From assembly GCA_964489705.1 (NCBI GenBank), contig CAZAZQ010000010.1:80311-144310 (forward strand): DNA of 64,000 bases. Direction: 5' to 3'. This document shows, piece by piece, positions 1 to 9,355 of the stretch (position 1 is the stretch's first letter; each line of letters begins with the position of its first letter). Under the pieces are notes generated by a model. That model worked only from the letters and a program-made list of their open reading frames with translations. It had not been told where the DNA came from and ran no database searches. This DNA is from CAZAZQ01 sp964489705 (GTDB lineage Bacteria; Zixibacteria; MSB-5A5; GN15; FEB-12). The position numbers and the translations under genes were made by a program.

Positions 1-1
1 A

Positions 2-619
2 ATCGAGGCTTTTCGCAAGGGGGAGGATATTCACGCCCGGACGGCGGCAGAGGTATATGGAGTCGCTTTGGAAGATGTCACCCCCGCTATGCGACGAGTG
101 GCAAAGACGGCGAATTTCGCCATCATTTACGGTGTGACCGCTTACGGGTTGACGCAGCAGACCGATATGAGCGTCGAACAGGCAAAAGAGTTTATCGACA
201 CCTACTTCGAGCGGTACCCCGGCATTTTGAACTACATCGAATCGACCAAGCAGTTTGCCCGCGAAAAAGGGTATGTCACGACCCTTTTCAACCGGCGGCG
301 CTATATTCCGGAAATCAACGACAAGAATCACTCGGTGAGACAGTTCGCCGAACGCACCGCTATCAATACGCCCATCCAAGGTACGGCGGCGGATATGATA
401 AAAGTCGCCATGCTCAAAATTTATGACAAGATGAAAAAGATGCGTTCCCTGATGGTCTTGCAGGTGCATGACGAGTTGGTCTTTGACGTTCACAAAGAGG
501 AACTTGACGAGCTGAAAAAAATCGTGAAGACCAAGATGGAGAAAGCGGTCAAATTGACGGTGCCGATTGTGGTTGATATCGGGGTGGGGGAGAATTGGCT
601 GGATGCGAAAGGTGAGTGA
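2..619 (+). CDS. polA: DNA polymerase I, C-terminal part (5' end outside window)
   Basis: The window opens inside this gene, so only the last 205 residues are visible; the frame is open from base 2 and closes at TGA. The fragment holds the fingers and palm of a family A DNA polymerase: the O-helix with RRVAKTANFAIIYG (about fragment residues 31-44), which binds the incoming dNTP, and motif C QVHDELVFDV (about residue 155), which carries a catalytic aspartate. Pol I fills repair gaps and replaces RNA primers in the cytoplasm. The 5' nuclease and 3'-5' exonuclease regions lie upstream, so whether proofreading is intact cannot be judged. coaE follows after 21 nt on the same strand and is probably co-transcribed. 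Confidence 0.95.
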   Translation: MEAFRKGEDIHARTAAEVYGVALEDVTPAMRRVAKTANFAIIYGVTAYGLTQQTDMSVEQAKEFIDTYFERYPGILNYIESTKQFAREKGYVTTLFNRRRYIPEINDKNHSVRQFAERTAINTPIQGTAADMIKVAMLKIYDKMKKMRSLMVLQVHDELVFDVHKEELDELKKIVKTKMEKAVKLTVPIVVDIGVGENWLDAKGE

Positions 620-640
620 CGAAACCGGAAGCGGGCGAGT

Positions 641-1234
641 ATGTTTATCGGCATTACCGGTCAGATAGGGGCGGGAAAGACGACCGCTGCGCGCATCTTA
701 GCCTCGTTCGGAGCGGTGGTCATTGATGCCGATGCGATTGGGAAGGAAGTCGTTGAGCGTTCCGAAGCGCTTCAGCGAAAGCTGGTGCGGGCTTTCGGAA
801 AACAGATTCTATCCCGCTCGGGAAAAATCAATCGAAAAAAACTGGCAATGGTCGCATTTGCCGATGCCCACGCCAAGGAACGCTTGAATCGTTTGGTTCA
901 TCCCCCGTTGTTGCGGGAGTTGAAAAAGCGGATGCGGGAGCTGGCGAAGAGCCATGAGGTAGTCGTCATCGATGCCGCCCTCTTGCTTGATTGGAACCTT
1001 GATGCCTCGATGGACATCGTGTTGGTTATCCATGCTTCCCGCCGCGAGCGTCTCCGTCGCCTGATGGCACGAGGGATAGAACGCTCGGATGCCGAGGCTC
1101 GCCAGCGGGCGCAGCTGCCGTTTCGAGAGTATCAAAAGCGGGCGGATGTGGTCATTTTGAACAATTCCACCGAGGACAAATTGCGAGCCAAGTTAGCCCG
1201 TTCTTGGAAGAAGATTATTCCGCAAAGGCATTGA
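641..1234 (+). CDS. coaE: Dephospho-CoA kinase
   Basis: Catalyses the last step of coenzyme A synthesis, ATP-dependent phosphorylation of the 3'-hydroxyl of dephospho-CoA, in the cytoplasm. The 197-aa length is normal for the family. The N-terminus MFIGITGQIGAGKTT holds the P-loop (residues 7-14), followed by an FGAVVIDAD segment typical of CoaE and an RRERLRRLMARG stretch matching the lid region. The ATG is preceded by a GGCGAG ribosome binding site. It sits 21 nt after polA. Its stop codon overlaps the -35 element of the promoter I assign to the transketolase gene, so the polA-coaE unit probably ends here, although no hairpin terminator is visible. Confidence 0.93.
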   Translation: MFIGITGQIGAGKTTAARILASFGAVVIDADAIGKEVVERSEALQRKLVRAFGKQILSRSGKINRKKLAMVAFADAHAKERLNRLVHPPLLRELKKRMRELAKSHEVVVIDAALLLDWNLDASMDIVLVIHASRRERLRRLMARGIERSDAEARQRAQLPFREYQKRADVVILNNSTEDKLRAKLARSWKKIIPQRH

Positions 1235-1260
1235 CAAGAGCTAGGGATGTCTCTTAATTC
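1231..1260 (+). promoter_or_regulatory. Predicted sigma-70 promoter for transketolase
   Basis: A perfect -35 box TTGACA (1231-1236) is followed after 18 nt by TAATTC (1255-1260); with a 17-nt spacer the -10 reads TTAATT. The -10 is weak. The start codon of the transketolase gene lies 23 nt downstream and has no clear Shine-Dalgarno sequence. Confidence 0.45.
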
Positions 1261-1283
1261 ACCCTAAAAGACAAATATGCACA

Positions 1284-3314
1284 ATGAGTGAGGTTGCTAC
1301 GATGCCAATGACCGATTCGCAAAAATCGACGATAAGACGTGACTACTCTCTCGAGGAGTTGAAAGAACGAGCTAACTACATGCGGGGCTTAAACTTGCTT
1401 TCCCTGTGTTCGGCTGCTTCCGGACACTCAGGCGGAACGTTGAGTATCATGGATATTTGTGCCGCTTTATATCTCAAAGTTGCTCGGCACGATCCCTCCA
1501 ATCCGACGTGGAGTGACCGGGACAGGATTATCTGGTCGGCAGGTCACAAGGCACCCGCTTTGTATGTTTCTTTGGCGGTGTCCGGCTATTTCCCTGAAAG
1601 GGAATTGATGAAACTTCGGATGTTGGGTTCTCCTTTCCAAGGACATCCTCATCATCTTGATCTTCCCGGGGTGGAGATTTCCTCCGGCTCGTTGGGGCAG
1701 GGCTTTTCCGTGGCGGTCGGGGATGCGTTGGCGGCAAAATTGAACAAGCAGGATTACCGCGTTTTTGTCATCGCTTCCGACGGTGAACATCAAGAGGGTT
1801 CCATGTGGGAAGCGGCGATGGCGGCGGCGAACTACGGCTTGGATAACCTGATACTTATTCTCGATAAAAACCGGCTCCAAATCGACGGGAAGACCAAGGA
1901 CGTAATGGACATCGATCCCATCGTGGAAAAATATAAAGCCTTCAAGTGGCATGTGGAAGAAGTTGATGGCCACGACATGGAGGATATTGTCAAGAAACTC
2001 GATGCCGCTCGGAACAATAATACCACCGGCAAGCCGATTGCTTTGATTTGTCACACCCTTAAGGGGAAAGGGGTGTCGTTTATGGAAGATGTGGTCGGCT
2101 GGCACGGCAAACCGCCGAATCGGGAGGAGTTGGACAAGGCGCTTGAGGAATTGGGCTTGACTGACACTTTCGATGTGGAAGACCTCTTGGGATACGGCAG
2201 AAAATACCAAGAAGAAGTCGAAGCGAAACTCGACAAGAAGATGCCGAAGTTCTCCCGCAATTTTTGGTGGAACAGTTCCGACACCATGAAGGTTGACATG
2301 GATCCGACCCGGAAGGGCTTCGGACGGGCGCTCGATAAGTACGGCGATGACGAACGGGTCGTCTGCATTGGAGCGGATATCTCCGACTCGATTACCATTT
2401 CTGAGTTTTACAAGAACCATCCCGAACGGAAACCTCGTTTTCTCTCCGTCGGTGTCGCCGAGCAAAACGGCACGACCATCGCCGCCGGGCTGGCGAAGGA
2501 AGGGAAATTGCCGGTGTTCGGAACCTACGGTGTTTTTGCCTCCGCCCGCAACATGGACCAACTCCGAGTGTCGGTCTGTTACGGCAATTTCAACGTCTTT
2601 ATCGTGGGGGCGCACGGTGGGATTTCCGTCGGTCCCGATGGGGCGACCCACCAGGAGCTTGAGGCGATGTTCCAAATCGCCGGGCTGCCCAATATGCACC
2701 TTGCCGTTCCCTGCGACTCGATTGAGACGGAGAAGATGACCAAGACGCTGCTTTTCGACGTGGTCGGTCCGAAGTATATCCGCTTTGCCCGGGAAGCGAC
2801 GCCGATTATCACCAAGCCGGATACACCGTTGAAGTTCGGCGAGGCAAACATTTTCCGCTTCCGGAAAGAGGCGGAACGGATGGTGGATGCGTTCGAGGTT
2901 TATCTCTCTTCCGAGTATCCCGACGAGCAGGAGGATTTGACTATTATTTCCTGCGGACCGGAAACAGCGGAAGCCTTGCGGGCAGCGTATATTTTGAAGA
3001 CGGATTTCGGTATCGAAACCCGTGTTATCAACATGCACACCGTCAAGCCTATTGACAGTGCTGCCATTATTCGCGCCGCCAAAGAGACGAAAGCGATGAT
3101 TACCGCAGAGGAACATCAAATCGGCGGTTTGGGCAATCGAGTGGCGGCGGTGCTGTGTCGGGAGCCTTCGCTGGCGGGTAAGAATCCGCCTTTTGATATG
3201 ATAGGCATTCCCGACCGGTTCGGCGAATCCGGAAAACCGTGGCAATTGATTAAGGAGTTCGGCGTGGCGGCGGAGCATATCGCTCAACGCGCCAAAGAGC
3301 TTCTTCACAAATAA
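1284..3314 (+). CDS. tkt: Transketolase (single-chain)
   Basis: Transfers two-carbon ketol units between sugar phosphates in the non-oxidative pentose phosphate pathway, using thiamine diphosphate and a divalent metal. At 676 aa the N-terminal pyrophosphate, central pyrimidine and C-terminal domains are all on one chain. Visible signs are the substrate-contact SGHSGG (residues 46-51), the cofactor motif SDGEHQEG (165-172) with the metal-binding asparagine in LDKN (about 196), and VAEQNGTTIAAGLA in the pyrimidine domain, whose glutamate activates the cofactor. The sequence is somewhat shorter than E. coli TktA in places and could belong to the archaeal/Gram-positive-like subgroup. The aminotransferase gene follows after 17 nt with its own ribosome binding site, so the two are probably co-transcribed. 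Confidence 0.93.
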   Translation: MSEVATMPMTDSQKSTIRRDYSLEELKERANYMRGLNLLSLCSAASGHSGGTLSIMDICAALYLKVARHDPSNPTWSDRDRIIWSAGHKAPALYVSLAVSGYFPERELMKLRMLGSPFQGHPHHLDLPGVEISSGSLGQGFSVAVGDALAAKLNKQDYRVFVIASDGEHQEGSMWEAAMAAANYGLDNLILILDKNRLQIDGKTKDVMDIDPIVEKYKAFKWHVEEVDGHDMEDIVKKLDAARNNNTTGKPIALICHTLKGKGVSFMEDVVGWHGKPPNREELDKALEELGLTDTFDVEDLLGYGRKYQEEVEAKLDKKMPKFSRNFWWNSSDTMKVDMDPTRKGFGRALDKYGDDERVVCIGADISDSITISEFYKNHPERKPRFLSVGVAEQNGTTIAAGLAKEGKLPVFGTYGVFASARNMDQLRVSVCYGNFNVFIVGAHGGISVGPDGATHQELEAMFQIAGLPNMHLAVPCDSIETEKMTKTLLFDVVGPKYIRFAREATPIITKPDTPLKFGEANIFRFRKEAERMVDAFEVYLSSEYPDEQEDLTIISCGPETAEALRAAYILKTDFGIETRVINMHTVKPIDSAAIIRAAKETKAMITAEEHQIGGLGNRVAAVLCREPSLAGKNPPFDMIGIPDRFGESGKPWQLIKEFGVAAEHIAQRAKELLHK

Positions 3315-3331
3315 ACGAAAAGGAACGAGAT

Positions 3332-4510
3332 ATGCAATATAGTGAGAGAATGTCATGGCTGGGAACGGAAGGCGCCTTCGAAGTTTTGGCTCGATGTAAA
3401 GAGCTGGAGGCGCAAGGGCGCTCCATAATCCACTTGGAAATCGGGGAGCCCGATTTCGATACGCCGAAAAATATCTGCGAAGCCGCCATCAAGGCGATCC
3501 GGGACGGACATACCCACTACAGTCCTTCCATCGGTTTGCCGGAAGCGCGGGAAGCGGTAGCGCAGTATATCAATACCACTCGCAAGGTGAATGTCTCGGC
3601 GAAGAACATCGTTATCATGCCTGGGGTCAAGCCCATCGTTTTCGACGCTATTTTGGCAATCATCAATCCCGGCGACGAAGTCATCGTTCCCAATCCCGGC
3701 TATCCGGCATACGAGTCGGTCACAAGTTTCGTCGGGGCGAAGCCGGTGCCGCTTCATTTGCGGGAAGAGAACGAGTTCCGCTTTTTCGTCGATGAACTGA
3801 AAGAGCTCATCACTGACAAGACCCGCATGGTTGTTATCAATTCTCCCCAGAATCCGACTGGCGGCGTTCTGACCAAGAGCGATTTGGAAGCGATTTACGA
3901 GCTGGCGGAAAAACACGACTTCTGGATTATGTCCGATGAGATTTATTCCCGTATCGTGTATGATAAGGAATTCGTGTCGATTGCCTCGGTTCCCGGTGCT
4001 CTGGAGCGGACGATTCTGCTTGATGGGATGTCGAAAACCTATGCCATGACCGGTTGGCGGCTGGGATATGCGGTAGTGCCGGAACAACTGGCGCAGCATC
4101 TCGCCAAGCTGGCAATCAACAACTTCTCATGCAACAATACCTTCAACCAGTACGCGTTGATTGAGGCTCTCACCGGACCGCAGGATGATGTCGATCGGAT
4201 GGTGGCGGAGTTCAAACGCCGTCGGGATGTCATCGTCGAGGGGCTGAACGCTATCGAAGGAGTGCACTGCTTGAAACCGTACGGTGCCTTTTACGCCTTT
4301 GCCAATATCACCGAGACCGGTTTTTCCTCGGCGGAGTTGGCGGAAATACTTTTGGACAAAACCGGCGTGGCATGTCTCGCCGGGACGGCGTTCGGGCAAT
4401 ACGGGGAAGGATATTTGCGTTTTTCCTATGCCAACTCGGTGGAAAACATTCAAGAGGCACTGCGACGGATGGAAAATATCCTTGCCGAAGTGGGCAAGGC
4501 AAAAGCGTAA
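3332..4510 (+). CDS. Pyridoxal-phosphate aminotransferase, class I/II (aspartate/alanine aminotransferase family)
   Basis: A 392-aa fold-type I aminotransferase. The PLP-binding lysine is K235 in SKTYAMTGWRLGY; SPQNPTGG (171-178) supplies the asparagine that contacts the cofactor, and SDEIY (201-205) the aspartate paired with the pyridine nitrogen. The start has a good ribosome binding site (AAGGAACGAG). The overall pattern resembles AspC/AlaT-type enzymes that move amino groups between glutamate and aspartate or alanine; the exact amino acid cannot be read from sequence. It lies 17 nt after transketolase and is closed by a strong terminator at 4537-4578, so it ends that unit. Confidence 0.88.
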   Translation: MQYSERMSWLGTEGAFEVLARCKELEAQGRSIIHLEIGEPDFDTPKNICEAAIKAIRDGHTHYSPSIGLPEAREAVAQYINTTRKVNVSAKNIVIMPGVKPIVFDAILAIINPGDEVIVPNPGYPAYESVTSFVGAKPVPLHLREENEFRFFVDELKELITDKTRMVVINSPQNPTGGVLTKSDLEAIYELAEKHDFWIMSDEIYSRIVYDKEFVSIASVPGALERTILLDGMSKTYAMTGWRLGYAVVPEQLAQHLAKLAINNFSCNNTFNQYALIEALTGPQDDVDRMVAEFKRRRDVIVEGLNAIEGVHCLKPYGAFYAFANITETGFSSAELAEILLDKTGVACLAGTAFGQYGEGYLRFSYANSVENIQEALRRMENILAEVGKAKA

Positions 4511-4536
4511 GGGCCGCGTTTCATGCGGAGATTTGC

Positions 4537-4578
4537 AACGGTCGGCAGGCTATCGAAACGGCGTGCCGACCGTTTTTT
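4537..4578 (+). terminator. Rho-independent terminator
   Basis: An 11-bp perfect stem (AACGGTCGGCA pairing with TGCCGACCGTT) with a 16-nt loop, ending in TTTTTT. It lies 27 nt after the aminotransferase stop and ends the transketolase unit. Confidence 0.88.
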
Positions 4579-4639
4579 GTCGGTCGACAAGAGCTGATTT
4601 TTGTTTGATTCCGTCATTTTTCCCATCTAACTTTATCCT

Positions 4640-5437
4640 ATGCGGTATGCGTGGATAACGAACAATCTCGTCGACTTGCGGGCACAATCGGACTTTCACA
4701 GCGAGCGGGTCAGCCAGCTCTTTTTTGCCGAGTTGGTGCGGGTAGGGGAAAGCAAAGCCGGTTTTGTCAGGGTATATCAAGCCGACGGTTACACCGGGTG
4801 GGTGGATGGTCGTTTTTTGAGCTGTATTGACAGGACAGCCTATGAAGAATACGGCAAACGAGTTAACGGTTTTATTTCCGCCGCTACGGCACGCCTGTTC
4901 GATGATCGGAAAGGGCGGAATGTCCCGCCTTACTTTCTCTTTTACGGAACCAAACTGTATGTCAAAAAAAGAGATAGCCGCTTTGCCCGGATTCTCCTTC
5001 CCGACGGCGGCAGGGTGTTCGTCAAGCCCCGTACTATTACGCCGATACATAGAGGAAAAAGTCCTGTCACGGGCTCGCGGATAGTCGCCGAGGCGAAACG
5101 GTTTCTCGGCGTCCCGTACTTATGGGGCGGCATTACGGTGACCGGTTTTGATTGCTCCGGTCTGGTGCGGACGGTATACTCCCGCTTCGGATTTGCCCTG
5201 CCGCGGGATACGAAGGACCAAATAATGGTGGGGGAAAAAGTCGAACGGGAGAGTATAAAAAGTGGAGACCTGGTGTTTTTTCGCAGGCATGTCGGGTTAG
5301 CGATAGGCAACCGTCGCATTATCCATGCCTCGCACGGCGGCGGTGGAGTGAGAATAAACGCGCTGGTTAAAGGTCTCCCTGAGTACCGTGAGGACCTTGA
5401 CAGGGATTTTTTACAAGCAAGGAGAGTGACACCATGA
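4640..5437 (+). CDS. NlpC/P60 (C40) peptidase with bacterial SH3 domains, YkfC-like
   Basis: Probably a gamma-D-glutamyl-L-diamino acid endopeptidase that cuts cell-wall peptides. The C-terminal NlpC/P60 domain (about residues 145-265) shows the catalytic cysteine C172 in FDCSG, a histidine H217 in RHVGLAIG and a polar-site histidine H229 in IIHAS. The N-terminal ~135 residues look like two SH3b modules (NNLVDLRAQ ... GYTGWVDG, then a degenerate copy). There is no signal peptide, which fits a cytoplasmic recycling enzyme such as Bacillus YkfC rather than an exported hydrolase. The next gene, overlapping by 4 nt, is an L-Ala-D/L-Glu epimerase, the same pairing seen in ykfB-ykfC. No Shine-Dalgarno is visible before the ATG. 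Confidence 0.85.
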   Translation: MRYAWITNNLVDLRAQSDFHSERVSQLFFAELVRVGESKAGFVRVYQADGYTGWVDGRFLSCIDRTAYEEYGKRVNGFISAATARLFDDRKGRNVPPYFLFYGTKLYVKKRDSRFARILLPDGGRVFVKPRTITPIHRGKSPVTGSRIVAEAKRFLGVPYLWGGITVTGFDCSGLVRTVYSRFGFALPRDTKDQIMVGEKVERESIKSGDLVFFRRHVGLAIGNRRIIHASHGGGGVRINALVKGLPEYREDLDRDFLQARRVTP

Positions 5438-6465
5438 TTGATGTGGAAGCCGTAAAAATATCTCTGCCTCTCAAAAAGAAATTCGCCGTATCCAAGGGAA
5501 GCGCCACGGTCAAGACCAACTTGTTGACGATTTTGAACAACCGCTACCACGGCGAAGCCGCCGGGTCGGTCTATGCCGGACCGCAGGTCGAAGAAATCGA
5601 AAAGGGTATCCGCAAAGGGATGGAGTACCTGCGGAAAGTCGAGAAAATAGATGTCGATACTTTGTACGAAGCCAACAACTGGGATATTCCGCCGGCGGCA
5701 CGCTCGGCGATTATTGCCATGATTGTAAATTATCTCTCAGGCGAATCAAAGCGCTACCCCTGGGAAATTCTCTCGCTCGGGACGCCGGTGGGGATTCGCA
5801 GTTCCATCACGATCAGTGTGGACGACCCGGCGAAGATGATTGATGCCATCAAGGAGTCGGACTACCCTATCATTAAGGTAAAAATGGGCACCGAGGGGGA
5901 TATTGAGCTGCTGGAGTTGTTCGACCAGGTGACGGATAAAGAAATTCGGGTCGATGCCAACGGAGCGTGGAGCTGCGAAAAAGCCGAAGAGATGATTTTC
6001 CACCTTTCGCAAAAAGGGATAACCGTCATCGAGCAGCCGACCGATGTCGAATCGGTCAAGGAGTGGAAGCATCTGAAAGGCAAAAATAAAAAAGTCGAGC
6101 TTATCATCGACGAAGGCTTGAATACTTTCGAAGATTATCAGCGTATCGCCGAGTATGTCGACGGGGTCAATATCAAGATGGAAAAATGCGGGGGAATTCT
6201 CGAGGGGATGAAAATTTCCAAGCAGGCGCGGAAGGACAAGAAGAAAGTGATGCTGGGGTGCATGGTGGAATCGTCGGTGGGCATCGCTCAGTCCGTCTAC
6301 ATGTCGGCGCAGGCAGATTATTTTGACTTGGATGGTCCGTTGTTGCTGGAAGATGATATTGCCAGCGGCATCAAATATGACAGGGAGTCGATTGCGGTCG
6401 ACCGAGAGATAATCGGTGGACCCAAAATAAAACGTGAAGTGGTCGAAAAGTACATCACGGAATAG
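5434..6465 (+). CDS. L-Ala-D/L-Glu dipeptide epimerase (enolase superfamily)
   Basis: A muconate-lactonizing/mandelate racemase-type enzyme that probably converts L-Ala-D-Glu from murein into L-Ala-L-Glu, so that ordinary peptidases can degrade it. The barrel residues expected for dipeptide epimerases are all present: KVK (148-150) with one catalytic base, metal ligands D174 (VDANGAW), E200 (EQP) and D226 (IDEG), and the second base K248 (NIKME). Length 343 aa is normal. It overlaps the NlpC/P60 peptidase by 4 nt and is preceded by an AAGGAGAG ribosome binding site inside that gene. Substrate choice among dipeptides is inferred from this neighbour. Confidence 0.87.
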   Translation: MIDVEAVKISLPLKKKFAVSKGSATVKTNLLTILNNRYHGEAAGSVYAGPQVEEIEKGIRKGMEYLRKVEKIDVDTLYEANNWDIPPAARSAIIAMIVNYLSGESKRYPWEILSLGTPVGIRSSITISVDDPAKMIDAIKESDYPIIKVKMGTEGDIELLELFDQVTDKEIRVDANGAWSCEKAEEMIFHLSQKGITVIEQPTDVESVKEWKHLKGKNKKVELIIDEGLNTFEDYQRIAEYVDGVNIKMEKCGGILEGMKISKQARKDKKKVMLGCMVESSVGIAQSVYMSAQADYFDLDGPLLLEDDIASGIKYDRESIAVDREIIGGPKIKREVVEKYITE

Positions 6466-6466
6466 C

Positions 6467-8431
6467 GTGCGTATTCCGATACTCTTGTGGCTTGCCTGGT
6501 GCGGGATCATGACCGCTTTTCCTGTTACCGCCGTCAGGGCGGGGAATGATGTCCCGAGAATTTCTATTGTCTACCCCAAGCCCGGGCAGCTCGTCACCGC
6601 TGTCGATTCGACCTTTATCTTCGGTAATGTCCGTCCCGCTGAGAACACGAAATTAGACCGCCTGCTTATCAACGGTTACCGCGTCGACGTTCATCGGGAC
6701 GGCGGTTTTTTGGCGTTTCTCCCGATTGAGCCGGGAGAGTTTACTTTTGTCCTCGAGGCGTTTTTTCAACCCGACAAAAATTACTTTTCCCGTCGCAGCC
6801 GTCGGCAAGAATCTTTCATTCCTCAGGTAGTGGAATCGTTGACCGTTTCCGTGCCGGAGCCGCTTCGAACAATTCCCCTGGACAGTCTCACCATTGCCGC
6901 TGAGTATCACCCACCCCTTGGTAATATGGACTTGGCGGCAGGCGAGGTTTTGACGGTCTCGTTTCGCGGGACGCCGCGCTGTCAAGCATGGTTTGCCGTT
7001 CCCGGTGTGGTCGATTCCGTCCCGATGGCGGAGACGACTCCGCAGATGCAGGCGTATTGGGGGGAGTCGGTTTTCGGTGCGGGAGCGGTACCGGAAACAT
7101 TGAAGGTACGAGGTATTTATCAGGGCTTTTGGACGGTTCCGGAAAATGTCTGTGCCGACTCGCTGACAATTCATTACTTCCTAGCGCCGTTACCAAAAGA
7201 GGAATTGCTGCGGCAGTTCATTCAATTTCCGTATGACTTCACCTTTGATAGACATTTGATAAATTACTTGGCGATGGGGGATACCGTCGTAGAGCAGCCT
7301 AGTTCCTATCGGATTTCCCTTAATAGCCCTGATTACCCTTTTACGGTACGCTTTGTTGATTCCGTCCAGATAGTCCGCTTCGGACCGAAAAAAGGGTACT
7401 TGTCGATATTCCAACCCGAAGGAGTGCAGGCATTGGCGGTCGGAGCGGTCGGGGAATGGTATAAGCTCAAATTGTCGCAAAATCATTTCGGCTGGGTGAA
7501 GAAAGCCGGTGTCGAAAGGCTTCCCAAGGGGATTTTACCGCCGACGTCGTATCTGTCGTCGATTCGGATGGAAAGCGATGACGACAGAGTGCTCGTTTCG
7601 TTCCCCTTAGCCGGACAACATCCTTTCCAGGTAGTGGAAGATGGTTTGCGGACGGTGCGTATTCGTCTTTTTGGGGTAACCAGCAACACCGACTGGATAC
7701 GCTACGACGGTGACGATGAGCTGGTGCATCTTGCCTCATGGTCACAGCCGGAAGAAGGGGTATTCGAGTTTACCTTGAAATTGGCAAAAGATATCTGGGG
7801 GTATGATACCTATTATCAAGGAAATACCTTTGTTTTTCAATTGAACAAACCGCCGCAGCGAGTGAAGAGCCTGCGGGGGAAAGTCATTGTTATCGATCCG
7901 GGACATTCCAAAGACCCCGGTGCCATCGGTCCGACCGGGTACACCGAAGCGGAAGCGAATCTCGCCCTGGCGTTGGAGATAAAGAAGAAACTGCAATCCA
8001 AGGGTGCCACAGTGGTGCTTACCCGGGAAGACGACAGCGATGTCGGTTTGTACGAACGTCCCGCCATTGCCAAACGTGCCAATGCCGATATCTTTGTCTC
8101 CATTCACAACAACGCGCTGCCCGACGGGGTGAATCCTTTTACCAATAACGGCACCTCGGCGTACTACTACCATCCTCATTCTTTGAGGCTGGCGCGCAGT
8201 ATTCATACCGAGATGATAAAAGCTACCGGTTTGCCGGATCACGGCTTATACTACGGCAACTTGGCGGTGAATCGACCCGCTCAGTATCCGGCGGTGTTGG
8301 TGGAGTGCGCTTTTATGATTATTCCTCAGCAGGAAGCGATGCTGAAGACAAAAAAGTTTCGGAGAAAAGTCGCCAAAGCGGTGACGAAAGGGATAGAAAA
8401 TTTCTTAAAAGGGTATGAGCATGACAACTGA
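6467..8431 (+). CDS. N-acetylmuramoyl-L-alanine amidase (Amidase_3), exported
   Basis: Cleaves the bond between MurNAc and the stem peptide in the periplasm. I chose the GTG at 6467, one base after the epimerase stop, which gives a compact signal peptide (RIPILLWLAWCGIMTAF ... VRA); an in-frame GTG at 6434 would overlap the epimerase by 32 nt. Counting from 6467, the order is an Ig-like N-terminal region, an SH3-like segment (GEWYKLKLSQNHFGWV), an AMIN-like beta domain, then the catalytic domain (about 471-654) with zinc ligands H480 (DPGHS), E494 (GYTE) and H547 (SIHNN) and the catalytic E603 (LVECAF). About 654 aa, long for the family because of the N-terminal domains. It overlaps the next gene by 17 nt. 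Confidence 0.88.
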   Translation: MRIPILLWLAWCGIMTAFPVTAVRAGNDVPRISIVYPKPGQLVTAVDSTFIFGNVRPAENTKLDRLLINGYRVDVHRDGGFLAFLPIEPGEFTFVLEAFFQPDKNYFSRRSRRQESFIPQVVESLTVSVPEPLRTIPLDSLTIAAEYHPPLGNMDLAAGEVLTVSFRGTPRCQAWFAVPGVVDSVPMAETTPQMQAYWGESVFGAGAVPETLKVRGIYQGFWTVPENVCADSLTIHYFLAPLPKEELLRQFIQFPYDFTFDRHLINYLAMGDTVVEQPSSYRISLNSPDYPFTVRFVDSVQIVRFGPKKGYLSIFQPEGVQALAVGAVGEWYKLKLSQNHFGWVKKAGVERLPKGILPPTSYLSSIRMESDDDRVLVSFPLAGQHPFQVVEDGLRTVRIRLFGVTSNTDWIRYDGDDELVHLASWSQPEEGVFEFTLKLAKDIWGYDTYYQGNTFVFQLNKPPQRVKSLRGKVIVIDPGHSKDPGAIGPTGYTEAEANLALALEIKKKLQSKGATVVLTREDDSDVGLYERPAIAKRANADIFVSIHNNALPDGVNPFTNNGTSAYYYHPHSLRLARSIHTEMIKATGLPDHGLYYGNLAVNRPAQYPAVLVECAFMIIPQQEAMLKTKKFRRKVAKAVTKGIENFLKGYEHDN

Positions 8432-8672
8432 AACTCCCAGTCCTCCCAAGAAGAAACAACCGGTATGGTTGATCTATTTTGCTTTGGTTCTGGCGGGGTT
8501 TTTGTTTTTAGCCGATACCTATCACCTTGCCCACTTGCACAAATGGACGGTGAAACTCGGTGTGGCGTTGGTCTTTTCCGCCTTCAGCTTGCTGATCGGC
8601 AACGGAAGAGTGGCGGGGTATCTTGCCGCCGGCGTGCTCTGGGTAGCGGTGATTGCCACCTTCTTCGTGTAA
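8415..8672 (+). CDS. Small membrane protein (85 aa), unknown function
   Basis: I do not recognise a family. The protein starts with a short proline- and lysine-rich cytoplasmic tail (TPSPPKKKQ), followed by three hydrophobic stretches at about residues 17-37, 45-62 and 66-85 that end right at the C-terminus. The ATG overlaps the amidase by 17 nt, so it is almost certainly translated from the same message. The exosortase-family gene follows within 80 nt. A role as a helper of the amidase or of the sorting enzyme is possible but only inferred from position. Confidence 0.65.
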   Translation: MSMTTETPSPPKKKQPVWLIYFALVLAGFLFLADTYHLAHLHKWTVKLGVALVFSAFSLLIGNGRVAGYLAAGVLWVAVIATFFV

Positions 8673-8749
8673 ACGAGGCGTTATTTTTCCATTTTCTTTG
8701 CGGGTAACTTTCGGTTGCTTTGGAGGCGTTTTGTTTTTATTTTATATTC

Positions 8750-9355
8750 ATGGGAAAATCATCCAAGAGGAAAGCCTCGTCGTCTCAGAGGAAGAAGACG
8801 CCGCCACCCAGAAAAAACAAAAAACGATGGACTCTCCCCACCATTCCTCCCGCTTTGAAATTCGTCGGCTGGTTTCTTGTGAGCCTTGCCGTGCTGGGAC
8901 TGCTGTATTCGCACCTGACCGCCAAGTACCACGACAACCTTCTCTGGATTATGAACACCACCGCTACGGTTTGTGGAGCGGTGCTGTCGCTTTTCAGCGA
9001 CCATGTGACGTACGCCGGAAAGTTCGTCACGTACCGTGGCTTTTCGGTGGAGATTATCGACGAATGCACCGGCTTGCTGGAGATGGTGATTTTCCTGGCG
9101 GCGGTCATTTCTTTTTCGACGACCATCAAAAAGAAATTGATCGGGATCGGATTGGGGATACCGGCAATATATCTGTTCAACATCATTCGTATCATCTTCT
9201 TGGTGGTTGCGGGGGCACACTCCCAAAGCATTTTTGATTTTATGCATCTATACTTTTGGCAGGCAACGTTGATAATCATGATTGCTACGGTTTGGATCGG
9301 GTGGTTAACTCTGGTGGTGTATCGTGAGAAAAAACCTGTGGCTGTTTCTCCTTAA
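8750..9355 (+). CDS. Exosortase/archaeosortase family protein
   Basis: A predicted membrane transpeptidase that recognises a C-terminal sorting tail on exported proteins and cleaves it at the inner membrane. From the ATG at 8750 the 201-aa protein has a lysine/arginine-rich first 26 residues and several membrane helices. The three family catalytic residues are all visible: C106 in IIDECTGLL, R147 in FNIIRII and H166 in DFMHLYF. An in-frame TTG at 8720 would add ten unlikely residues (MEAFCFYFIF) and lacks a ribosome binding site; the ATG start is not strongly supported by one either. It overlaps the next gene by 32 nt. No PEP-CTERM-like substrate is encoded in the window. Confidence 0.85.
   Translation: MGKSSKRKASSSQRKKTPPPRKNKKRWTLPTIPPALKFVGWFLVSLAVLGLLYSHLTAKYHDNLLWIMNTTATVCGAVLSLFSDHVTYAGKFVTYRGFSVEIIDECTGLLEMVIFLAAVISFSTTIKKKLIGIGLGIPAIYLFNIIRIIFLVVAGAHSQSIFDFMHLYFWQATLIIMIATVWIGWLTLVVYREKKPVAVSP

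Noticed and set aside
1467..3356. 629-codon open frame on the minus strand opposite transketolase
   Set aside because: It mirrors the codon pattern of tkt, whose motifs are complete, and its translation has no recognisable domain. It is a shadow frame.
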